Source: DATJHM01 sp035493895
GTDB lineage: Bacteria > Chloroflexota > Ktedonobacteria > Ktedonobacterales > Ktedonobacteraceae
Direction of reading: 5' to 3'
Length of the DNA stretch: 5,674 nt
Assembly (NCBI GenBank): GCA_035493895.1
Contig: DATJHM010000064.1
Coordinates: forward strand, 1-5,674
The notes under the pieces are model-generated. The model did no database searches. It was not told where the DNA came from and worked only from the letters and a program-made list of their open reading frames with translations. Shown here one piece after another: positions 1 to 5,415 of the stretch (the stretch's first letter is position 1; each line of letters begins with the position of its first letter). The position numbers and the translations under genes were made by a program.

Positions 1-58
1 TGGCATTATCTTCACACCGGTTTTGCTGGTCGTCAGCCACTGGATTAGAGAGAGGGAA

Positions 59-469
59 ATGGCTACTATTCGCGACCTTTTGTCTCATGGTGTCTCTGTT
101 TTGAAAGAGGCAGGCCATGAGAGCGCCCGCCTGGAGGCCCAGTTGTTGCTGGAGTCTGTGCTCGGCGTTGAGCGGGCAGTACTCTATGGCTATCCCGAAC
201 GCAACGTGGAGACTACTGAGGGGCAGTACTATCGCGAGCTGATCGCGCGTCGTGCGCAGGGGGAACCGGTAGCTTACCTGACCGGCATTGGTCGGGTTCC
301 AGCTCAGATTGTTGATATCGATGCCTGCCTTCTGAATCAGGGCTTTGTTATAGTACAGCGTAATGGTATCCCAGTCTTTCGGCAATCCGTAGGTGTTGCC
401 CTGGTATTGATAGGGCTTGAGCAACTGCGGATAATAGACCGACTGATCCAGTTTATCTTGTTGCATTAA
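59..469 (+). pseudogene. prmC: prmC (hemK) 5' fragment, truncated and fused to foreign sequence
   Basis: PrmC methylates the glutamine of the GGQ motif in release factors RF1 and RF2, using S-adenosylmethionine. Residues 1-77 (59-289) match the PrmC N-terminal helical domain: the opening MATIRDLLSHG, the motif ESARLEAQLLLESVLG at about 21-36, and REL-ARRAQGEPVAYLTG at about 59-76, which is the usual lead-in to the catalytic domain. The ATG at 59 is preferred over an in-frame TTG at 23 because GAGAGGGA lies just upstream and the protein start fits the family. After Ile77 the homology stops. The frame then runs 59 residues through the antisense of a sugar-binding-protein gene to the TAA at 467-469. 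The SAM-binding motifs and the catalytic NPPY are absent, so the product cannot be a working methyltransferase. Another frame (1-48) ends in TAG 10 bp before this start and may be the tail of an upstream gene, but I cannot identify it. The family call is firm; a functional copy may exist elsewhere. Confidence 0.88.
284..290. other. Rearrangement junction between prmC and the sugar-binding-protein gene
   Basis: PrmC homology on the plus strand ends at YLTGI (codon 287-289). Binding-protein homology on the minus strand, LSWNPTN, also ends at codon 289-287. The GGCATT at 284-289 fits both genes, which suggests a short stretch of shared sequence at the join. Both genes lose their 3' parts here. 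No inverted repeat of an insertion sequence is visible at the join, so an illegitimate recombination or deletion is more likely than a simple transposon insertion. A chimeric assembly cannot be excluded from the sequence alone. Confidence 0.75.
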
Positions 470-886
470 TGGAGTGAGATTCATCAATGCTCCTTCCTGG
501 ACGAGTTGAGGAAAATATGCCACGTGGTCCGCGAAAACGTCTGGCGCGCTATTGCCAGCGATCTGTGTATCAAGTTTCTGCCAGTACGCAGTCCAGGGAT
601 TTTGCTCAATAGTGACTTTAATGTTCGGATGAAGTTTTTCGAACTCGTCGATGGATTTCTGGTAAGTGGTCTGTTGATTTGCGTCCCAGAGCGCGTAGGT
701 AAGATGGACCGTCCCACCCTGTTGCGTCGCAGCGCCTGAGCTGCCGCAAGCCGCCAGCAAAAGCATGAGCAGGGTAAAAACAAGGCCGAGAGACAGTTTT
801 TTGTCAGGTCGCATACGTTGTGCAATGCCGGGATTGCCTCCAGCGGAGTAAGCTCCCAGGCTCCGGTGCCGATGATTGAGTTGCAT
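287..886 (-). pseudogene. Sugar ABC transporter substrate-binding lipoprotein (family 1), 3'-truncated
   Basis: This is the N-terminal 200 residues of an extracellular solute-binding protein that would capture a sugar outside the membrane and hand it to an ABC permease. The ATG at 886-884 has AGGAGG 8 nt upstream (900-895). A later in-frame ATG (814) has no ribosome site. A hydrophobic stretch (about 32-46) ends in the lipobox LAAC with Cys47, followed by GSSGAATQQGG. The mature part has family motifs: YALWDANQQTTYQKSIDEF (64-82), HPNIKV (86-91), DVFAD (116-120), YGLPKDWDTI (166-175), LFYNKALIQKAGID (177-190) and LSWNPTN (194-200). Family members are usually about 420-450 residues, so less than half remains. 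Beyond the join the frame continues through antisense prmC without a stop to position 2, giving at least 295 codons. It is divergent from the LacI gene, a typical pairing. No permease genes are present. Sugar specificity cannot be read from this fragment. Confidence 0.88.
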
Positions 887-936
887 TTCTGCTACCTCCT
901 CTTCGTGGTAACATCGGTATGATTAAATGACAAAAG

Positions 937-958
937 GACGAGCGGACCTCCGCTTGTC
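937..958. repeat. Interrupted palindrome just upstream of the binding-protein ribosome site
   Basis: The plus strand reads GAC-G-AGCGGA-CC-TCCGCT-T-GTC: a 6-bp inner stem (941-954) and a 3-bp outer stem, separated by one mismatch. It lies about 37 bp before the AGGAGG of the minus-strand gene. It could be an operator or a leader hairpin; the sequence does not decide which. Confidence 0.4.
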
Positions 959-1094
959 TGAAAGAATGCCTGGCAGATCCAGGTATTTTTCTCATACAAG
1001 GCCCGCAACTGTGGAAGGCGAGCTTGCGAGTGCCGATGAAATAGATGGCCTCTGATAGCGATTCGCGCTACAAATCTGAACCATGCTCCTTTCC

Positions 1095-1128
1095 TCCAGG
1101 TGTCTGGAAAAGAACAATTTCACCTGGA
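1095..1128. repeat. 8-bp inverted repeat in the binding-protein leader
   Basis: TCCAGGTG (1095-1102) is the exact reverse complement of CACCTGGA (1121-1128), with 18 bp between. A further CAGGTG lies at 1139-1144. It would form a hairpin in the minus-strand leader transcript, or could be a two-half protein site. Confidence 0.4.
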
Positions 1129-1151
1129 AATCACCATTCAGGTGCGCCCAT

Positions 1152-1175
1152 CTGCTCTGATAGACAGGAGAGCAG
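1152..1175. repeat. 7-bp inverted repeat in the binding-protein leader
   Basis: CTGCTCT (1152-1158) pairs exactly with AGAGCAG (1169-1175) across a 10-nt loop. It is the first potential hairpin after the predicted minus-strand start site. There is no run of T residues on either strand, so it does not look like a terminator. Confidence 0.35.
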
Positions 1176-1207
1176 GACCCATACCCCGGTGTCTGGTATT
1201 GATGGCG

Positions 1208-1223
1208 ATGTACACGTGTACAT
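1208..1223. promoter_or_regulatory. Putative LacI-family operator, perfect 16-bp palindrome
   Basis: ATGTACACGTGTACAT is a perfect 16-bp palindrome with a central CG, the usual design of LacI/CcpA-type operators (general form TGxxAxCGxTxxCA). It begins 2 bp past the minus-strand TATACT box, so it would cover the predicted start site of the binding-protein gene and block its transcription when bound. The adjacent LacI-family gene is the obvious candidate binder. Related sites occur at 1427-1440 and 2531-2544. The palindrome is seen directly; the binder is inferred. Confidence 0.65.
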
Positions 1224-1224
1224 A

Positions 1225-1254
1225 AGTATATAGGGATAGTAACATCTCTTTCAC
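1225..1254 (-). promoter_or_regulatory. Candidate promoter for the binding-protein gene
   Basis: On the minus strand, TATACT (1230-1225) is a good -10 box (5 of 6 to TATAAT). GTGAAA (1254-1249), 18 bp upstream, is a moderate -35 (4 of 6). The predicted start near 1218 falls inside the 16-bp palindrome. This gives a long leader of about 330 nt before the ATG at 886. Confidence 0.4.
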
Positions 1255-1383
1255 AGGTTTGTTTTGTTAAGGAGCGAGAAAACATATGTGTGGGCAGCCT
1301 CAAGAAACTCTGCAATTGTTCCCTGACAAGCTTTCGCGGTAAAGCGGGTAAATCAAAAAGTCCTAATGTGTCAGTCAGAGTAC

Positions 1384-1413
1384 TTGACAAGGGGATTCAA
1401 TGCAAGAGATACT
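1384..1413 (+). promoter_or_regulatory. Candidate promoter for the lacI-family gene
   Basis: TTGACA (1384-1389) is a perfect -35 hexamer. GATACT (1408-1413) lies 18 bp downstream and matches 4 of 6 of TATAAT. The predicted start is near 1420, about 40 nt before the ATG at 1462. An ACACGTGT site lies immediately downstream. Confidence 0.5.
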
Positions 1414-1426
1414 GAAGATAAGCAAA

Positions 1427-1440
1427 AGAACACGTGTCCA
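1427..1440. promoter_or_regulatory. Putative second operator in the lacI leader (autoregulation)
   Basis: AGAACACGTGTCCA matches the 1209-1222 palindrome at 11 of 14 positions and keeps the full ACACGTGT core. It lies between the predicted lacI start site and the ribosome site (AAAGAGG, 1450-1456), where a bound repressor would block its own transcription. Read on the minus strand it begins TGGACACGTG, a 10-mer found again exactly at 2531-2540. Confidence 0.5.
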
Positions 1441-1461
1441 CCAGAAGGGAAAGAGGTATGT

Positions 1462-2493
1462 ATGGCCACAAGTGTTGAGGTTGCACGACTCGCCGGCGTG
1501 TCCCGCGCGACAGTTTCGCGGGTTCTGAATGGATCAGCGCGCATCAGTGAGGACGCGAAAAGGCGTGTCTACGTGGCTATAACAACGTTGGGCTATGAGC
1601 CTGATGTTGTTGCGCAAAGTCTGGTGCGGCAGCGCTCTCGTACCATAGCTTTGGGTCTTTTAGATCGGGAAGATAGTCTCGCCCTTTCCAGTCTGGGAGA
1701 AACAGCGAATTATTTTTATATTGAGATGCTCAGGTGCATTGAACAGGAGGCTGAGGGTCTGGGATATGATCTCTTGCTATCTTCTTATCCACGTGGAAAA
1801 GCGCCTGAACGCTATATTCGGAGTCTGCAAATGCGCAGGATTGCGGGGACGATCATGTTGGCCATTGCTCCTACGGACCCGCGGGTGCGAAGTTTGCTCC
1901 AGGCTGGTATTCCCACTGTCTTTATCGATACTGTGAGTCGGGGAGAACATGCCGTTTGTGTGCGCTCGAATCATATCGATGGCGCGCGTCAACTGGCAGA
2001 ACATTTGCTGGCTTTGGGACATCGCCGCATCGCATTTATCGGAGGACCAGCCATGGATCTGGCTGCAATGGAGCGTTTGCTGGGATTTCAACAGACCCTG
2101 GCGAGCACCGGGATTTTGCTTGATCCTGATCTCGTCCGCCAGTCAGGGTGGAATACAGAAGAAGCGTATCAAACCGCCCACGAGTTGCTTCGCCAGCGCC
2201 GGGATTTTACTGCTATTGTTGCCGGAAGCGATTTGATGGCCATTGGCGTCTTGCACGCACTTCATGAGCAGAACGTGCGCATCCCCCAGGATATTTCGCT
2301 GGCCGGCTTCGATAATGTGATTCTCAGCCAGTATACAACGCCTTCGCTGACCACTGTTTGCCAGGAGCGCGAGGCGATGGGCAGAGAAGCTATGCAGAGA
2401 TTGATGGCCCTGATCGAAGGCAAAGAGACCAGTTCTCTGGTCGTGCCTACCTCACTCGTTGTGCGTCAATCAACCGGCCCTGTTTCTGGATGA
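1462..2493 (+). CDS. LacI-family transcriptional repressor
   Basis: This is a sugar-responsive DNA-binding repressor of 343 residues, the full family length. The ATG at 1462 is chosen because the helix-turn-helix begins right after it (ATSVEVARLAGVSRATVSRVLNG, residues 2-24) and AAAGAGG lies 5 nt upstream. An in-frame ATG at 1366 would add 32 unrelated residues. The hinge is near 45-60 (YEPDVVAQSL). A periplasmic-binding-protein-like effector domain follows: GYDLLLSS (101-108), IAGTIML (127-133), GHRRIAFIGGP (186-196), AIVAGSDLMAIGVL (251-264), IPQDISLAGFDN (274-285) and PSLTTV (294-299). It is divergent from a sugar-binding-protein gene and is followed by a secreted carbohydrate-related gene, so it probably controls both in response to a sugar. 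Candidate operators with an ACACGTG core lie on each side of it. The effector sugar cannot be deduced. No clear hairpin terminator follows, only a pyrimidine-rich run at 2494-2522. Confidence 0.96.
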   Translation: MATSVEVARLAGVSRATVSRVLNGSARISEDAKRRVYVAITTLGYEPDVVAQSLVRQRSRTIALGLLDREDSLALSSLGETANYFYIEMLRCIEQEAEGLGYDLLLSSYPRGKAPERYIRSLQMRRIAGTIMLAIAPTDPRVRSLLQAGIPTVFIDTVSRGEHAVCVRSNHIDGARQLAEHLLALGHRRIAFIGGPAMDLAAMERLLGFQQTLASTGILLDPDLVRQSGWNTEEAYQTAHELLRQRRDFTAIVAGSDLMAIGVLHALHEQNVRIPQDISLAGFDNVILSQYTTPSLTTVCQEREAMGREAMQRLMALIEGKETSSLVVPTSLVVRQSTGPVSG

Positions 2494-2831
2494 TCTTCTT
2501 TTTCTTGCCTCTTTGCTCTCTCTACCCGGATGGACACGTGACCATCCAAAAACGATGGAAGGCGATTGTTTTCGAAGGGATTGCTCAGCTTCTTTGAGGA
2601 AAAGGATTTATAGCCATGTGAGCCGAATATGAGGAGCGTCTCAATGGGCTTTATGGAGATATTGGGAGGTTAACAACGACCCATTGACCTGGTTGAAAGA
2701 AATCTAGGACCTGGCTTTTGGTCCACGATATGCTATTGTACACAGTTGTCACAAAGAGAGAATGTATTCTTGTCCATAGTTCATAACGAATATTTCATCG
2801 CTCAGACGCTGATGAAAGGAGTTCATAGCAC
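2494..2831. other. 338-bp spacer between the lacI-family gene and the secreted-protein gene
   Basis: No gene is apparent. The spacer starts with a pyrimidine-rich run (2494-2522). It contains the imperfect palindrome at 2528-2547, an 8-bp inverted repeat TCAATGGG (2641-2648)/CCCATTGA (2680-2687), and a weak GGACC/GGTCC hairpin (2707-2724). TTGTCA at 2746-2751 resembles a -35 box, but no well-spaced -10 follows, so I do not assign a promoter. Confidence 0.6.
2528..2547. promoter_or_regulatory. Putative third operator, imperfect 20-bp palindrome
   Basis: GGATGG-A-CACGTG-A-CCATCC is symmetric over 20 bp except for one A/A mismatch pair. Its core 2531-2544 matches the 1209-1222 palindrome at 11 of 14 positions. 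It shares the exact 10-mer TGGACACGTG with the minus strand of the lacI-leader site. It lies 35 bp after the repressor gene and about 285 bp before the secreted-protein ATG. It is not a terminator: neither strand has a T run after it. Confidence 0.5.
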
Positions 2832-4847
2832 ATGTCTCAACTGTATCAATCTCGCAGGCTGTTGTTTCTGCTGGCAATCATGCTGGTTGCCGCCAGCTCT
2901 GTCATCGTTATTTTCAGCACCATATCTCATGTTTCTGCTGCCGCCGATTCATCCACCCAGACCATTACATATCAGGGGAGCACGCAGAATTTCCCTAATC
3001 CCGAACGCGGCTTCTCCAGCGAGCGGATCGTCTACTATCAAGGGAATACGAGTGGCCAGAATGGATGGAATGGTCAGGGTGGATTGACGTTGTCCGATCT
3101 ACAGAGCGTCAAACAGAAAGGCAATGATGTCGTCTGGGTGTATTATGTCTTGCAGAATTTTGCGGGTACCACCACCCCCTTTGAGACCAGTTGCCCCCAG
3201 CCCTACATTCAAAATGACGATGAGCCGCTGCCACAGGACTTCCTGACTGGTGTGAATAACGACCTGGGGAAGGTCCGTCAGGCGGGCTTAAAGGTCGTGC
3301 TGCGTTTTACGTACAATTTCGATGAATCGGCTGATGCGCCTCTCTGTCGCATTCTCGGCCATATCGACCAGATCGGTCCCATTCTCCAGCAGAATGTTGA
3401 TATTATTGACTTTCTCGAAGCTGGCTTTGTTGGAGCCTGGGGCGAATGGCACGATTCGACCAATGGACTCTTCACGAACGATGCGGATGGCGTCGGGCAA
3501 GTCAACACTGCCACCAAGCAAATTATCGATGAAGAGTTAAACATGTTGCCCAGCCAGCGCATGATTCTTTTACGCTATCCTCGCCATACGATGGAACTCT
3601 TTGGCACCACTCCGCTGACCGCCTCTAATGCCTACAATGGTAGCGATCTGGCACGCATAGGCGCGCATAATGACTGCTTCCTTGATGGATCTGGTGAGGG
3701 AGGAACATTCCAGGAAGGGAATAATAACGCCATCACTATCCAGCAACAGCAGCAGTTCTGGCAACAGGATAATCAGTACGTGCCGCAGTTTGGGGAAACC
3801 TGCGCGGTGAGCTCGCCAAATACTGATTGTCCGAACGCGCTCACAGAACTGGCCCAGTATCACTGGAGTGGCTTAAATCAGGACTACGATACGGATGTGC
3901 TAAATGGTTGGGGAAGTTGCATGACCCAGATCCAGGAGGACCTGGGCTATCGTTTCCGCTTGACGCAAGCTACCATCCCGACCTCAGTTGCGGCTGGCCA
4001 AACCTTGAATATGAGTTTGAACGTTGCCAATGATGGCTGGGCCAATCTCTTCAATCCACGCGATGTTGAACTCATCCTGACCAACCAGCAGAATTCCTCA
4101 CAACAGTACACCGTTCCTCTGAATGTGGACCCACGTTTCTGGAAGGATCAGACGACGACGCCAGTCAATATCTCGGTGCAGGTTCCATCCTCGATCCCCA
4201 ATGGGACCTATAAACTGTCCCTGAATCTGCCAGATCCAGCATCCGGCCTCCACGATAATCCGGCATATTCTATTCAGCTTGCCAACACGGGCGTCTGGGA
4301 TGCCACAACGGGCTATAACTCTTTACAGGCGTCGCTCCAGATTGCGCCGTCCTCCGGAACGCCCACGTCCACGCCCACGTCCACGTCTACTCCCACACCC
4401 ACGCCCACTTCTACGTCCACGTCTACTCCCACGCCCACGCCCACGCCCACTTCAAAGATGAGCTATGAGGCGGAAGCCAGTAACAATACACTGGCTGGTG
4501 GTGCTGTGGTGGCTTCGTGCAGCGGTTGTTCCGGGGGCGAGATAGTAGGTTATGTCGGGAACAACGCTGGTACCCTGACCTTTAACGGGGTCAGTGCCTC
4601 TAGTACGGGCAGCCATACCTTGACCATGTATTATACGAACGGCCAGGGCAGCAACCGTACAGCGGCTCTCAGCGTTAATGGAGCATCACCCATCACCTTG
4701 AGCTTTCCGCCAACTAGTGATTGGAATACCGTTGGTTCCATTACCACGACCGTTACGTTGAACGCGGGCAGTAGCAACATTCTGAAGTTCTCGAACCCCA
4801 CTGCGGGCAGTTGGGCACCCGATTTTGATCGCATTGTGGTCTCATAA
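2832..4847 (+). CDS. Secreted DUF4874/DUF4832 protein with CBM35-like carbohydrate-binding domain
   Basis: This protein of 671 residues is predicted to be exported and to act on or bind a polysaccharide outside the cell. AAAGGAG at 2815-2821 supports the ATG. A signal peptide spans about 1-37: RR at 8-9, a hydrophobic core at 10-30, and a likely cut near VSA-AA. The DUF4874 region begins with FPNPERGF (54-61). Barrel-like strands follow, including VVLRFTYNFDESADAPLC (155-172) and FLEAGFVGAWGEWHDS (194-209). Glu196, Glu205 and His207 are candidate active-site residues. The DUF4832 region includes LLRYPRHTMELF (246-257) and RIGAHNDCFLDGSGEGGTF (275-293), then a beta-sandwich from about 376 to 504. 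A Pro/Thr/Ser linker covers 510-541. Residues 544-671 resemble CBM35: YEAE at the start (typical calcium-ligand position), many beta strands, and WAPDFDRIVVS at the end. The catalytic activity of the N-terminal domains is not known to me; glycosidase-like action is inferred from fold style and context. It is likely under the LacI-family regulator next door. Confidence 0.9.
   Translation: MSQLYQSRRLLFLLAIMLVAASSVIVIFSTISHVSAAADSSTQTITYQGSTQNFPNPERGFSSERIVYYQGNTSGQNGWNGQGGLTLSDLQSVKQKGNDVVWVYYVLQNFAGTTTPFETSCPQPYIQNDDEPLPQDFLTGVNNDLGKVRQAGLKVVLRFTYNFDESADAPLCRILGHIDQIGPILQQNVDIIDFLEAGFVGAWGEWHDSTNGLFTNDADGVGQVNTATKQIIDEELNMLPSQRMILLRYPRHTMELFGTTPLTASNAYNGSDLARIGAHNDCFLDGSGEGGTFQEGNNNAITIQQQQQFWQQDNQYVPQFGETCAVSSPNTDCPNALTELAQYHWSGLNQDYDTDVLNGWGSCMTQIQEDLGYRFRLTQATIPTSVAAGQTLNMSLNVANDGWANLFNPRDVELILTNQQNSSQQYTVPLNVDPRFWKDQTTTPVNISVQVPSSIPNGTYKLSLNLPDPASGLHDNPAYSIQLANTGVWDATTGYNSLQASLQIAPSSGTPTSTPTSTSTPTPTPTSTSTSTPTPTPTPTSKMSYEAEASNNTLAGGAVVASCSGCSGGEIVGYVGNNAGTLTFNGVSASSTGSHTLTMYYTNGQGSNRTAALSVNGASPITLSFPPTSDWNTVGSITTTVTLNAGSSNILKFSNPTAGSWAPDFDRIVVS
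4359..4454 (+). repeat. Thr/Pro/Ser linker encoded by degenerate hexamer repeats
   Basis: The segment is built from CCCACG/TCCACG-type hexamers and encodes TPTSTPTST-like repeats (residues 510-541). A longer unit starting CCACGTCTACTCCCAC occurs at 4381 and 4417, which suggests duplication by slippage. It links the DUF4832 beta domain to the CBM. Length variation between strains would be expected. Confidence 0.85.
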
Positions 4848-4903
4848 GGGTATTGTCAACTTAGTCACAGAGCTGAACAATGTGCTAGACTGCGTGAAAA
4901 CAA

Positions 4904-4939
4904 ACACCACTACCCCACAATAGTTTGGGGTAGTGGTGT
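4904..4939. repeat. Perfect 14-bp inverted repeat with 8-bp spacer
   Basis: ACACCACTACCCCA (4904-4917) and TGGGGTAGTGGTGT (4926-4939) are exact reverse complements around CAATAGTT. It sits 57 bp after the secreted-protein stop codon and abuts the recombinase remnant. On the minus strand it is followed by TTGTTTTC, so it could be a terminator read in that direction. On the plus strand no T run follows, though the stem alone may slow transcription. The 14-8-14 layout also resembles core sites of tyrosine recombinases. Confidence 0.85.
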
Positions 4940-4941
4940 CA

Positions 4942-5346
4942 TTGCTGCTTCCAAGAGGGAAAAAACGGAAGTTGCAACCTCTCATGCTGGAACAGGCACT
5001 CTTTCTCCTAAAGATAGCAAAAGGGAGTATAATGGAACCATTCATCGCCCTGGCAATGCTTCTCGGGATGCGCCACGACGAAATCCTTGCACTTCATTGG
5101 AATTTGCTCAGGGAAAAATCGTAGCGAAGTACACACGCACGCTCACGCACAATTATGCATATCCACGACCTCAGGCATAATGCCGTGACTCTGCTTATTA
5201 GTCTGGGTATCAATCCGAAAGTGGTACAAGAAATAGTGGGCCATGAAGATATTGAGACCACGATGAAGGTGTGCGGAAAAGTCAATAACATCATGCAAGC
5301 GGAGGCAACGGAGAAGATTGATAGACTGCTAAAACAGCTTTCTTAG
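4942..5346 (+). pseudogene. Degenerate tyrosine recombinase/phage integrase
   Basis: These are remnants of a site-specific recombinase. Codons 4951-5100 encode the start of the catalytic domain (PLMLEQALFLLKIAKG, then LGMRHDEILALHW), with the first catalytic Arg at 5071-5073. The original reading then shifts frame: from 5100 the third frame gives EFAQGKIVAKYTRTLT, the usual next segment, while the first frame hits TAG at 5122-5124. The middle of the domain (roughly 60-80 residues) is missing. The C-terminal part resumes at 5155-5346 with HIHDLRH (His 5164-5166, Arg 5173-5175) and VVQEIVGHEDI (His 5242-5244), and ends in DRLLKQLS. Where family members have the nucleophile Tyr (IYSHV or similar), this copy has VCGKV, with TGC at 5272-5274. 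The N-terminal DNA-binding domain is also absent. Frameshift, deletion and loss of the catalytic Tyr make it inactive. It is evidence of past mobile-element activity beside the sugar locus. Confidence 0.9.
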
Positions 5347-5375
5347 AGTTGGCTACTGTCAATAGAACTGTCATT

Positions 5376-5415
5376 GAGCGGTTTCTCATAATGAAGCACT
5401 CATGAGAAACCGCTC
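5376..5415. repeat. Perfect 14-bp inverted repeat after the recombinase remnant
   Basis: GAGCGGTTTCTCAT (5376-5389) and ATGAGAAACCGCTC (5402-5415) are exact reverse complements around a 12-nt loop. It lies 29 bp after the recombinase stop codon and 100 bp before the DUF2203 start. Neither strand has a T run after it, so it is not a classical intrinsic terminator. Its arms are unrelated in sequence to those at 4904-4939, although the arm length is the same. Confidence 0.8.

Larger units (their letters stand above)
887..1461. other. Divergent intergenic control region between binding-protein and lacI genes
   Basis: This 575-bp stretch has no convincing gene. Open frames in it lack family-like sequence. 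It holds the candidate promoters and operators listed separately, plus several inverted repeats. If the minus-strand promoter near 1225-1254 is right, positions 1218 to 887 form a leader of about 330 nt for the binding-protein mRNA. Possible leader hairpins are TAGCG/CGCTA at 1056-1070, CCTGG/CCAGG at 969-983, and the repeats at 1095-1128 and 1152-1175. I recognise no known riboswitch class. Confidence 0.6.

Noticed and set aside
521..526. Further CACGTG cores at 521-526 and 1790-1795
   Set aside because: Both lie inside coding sequence and match the operator palindrome less well outside the core.
506..739. 77-codon plus-strand frame
   Set aside because: It is the antisense shadow of the sugar-binding-protein gene.
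969..990. CCTGG/CCAGG stem followed by TATTTTT, like a plus-strand terminator
   Set aside because: Only a 5-bp stem, and there is no plus-strand gene upstream for it to terminate.
1286..1342. 18-codon plus-strand frame (MCGQPQETLQLF...) preceded by AAGGAG
   Set aside because: The ribosome-like site is reasonable, but the frame is very short, has no conserved features and precedes the better lacI promoter; not enough to call a peptide.
992..1390. 132-codon minus-strand open frame across the divergent control region
   Set aside because: The sequence has no recognisable motif, no good ribosome site and overlaps the promoter and operator elements; it looks like a chance frame.
2528..2547. Possible intrinsic terminator for the lacI-family gene
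   Set aside because: The arms are short, the centre is a self-complementary CACGTG that cannot form a normal loop, and A residues, not T, follow it on the plus strand; operator is the better reading.
4359..4454. CRISPR-like or minisatellite array
   Set aside because: The repeats are degenerate hexamers that encode a Thr/Pro linker in frame; no spacers are present.
4279..4461. Arg/Pro-rich 60-codon plus-strand frame
   Set aside because: It is an out-of-frame reading of the Thr/Pro linker repeats in the secreted protein.
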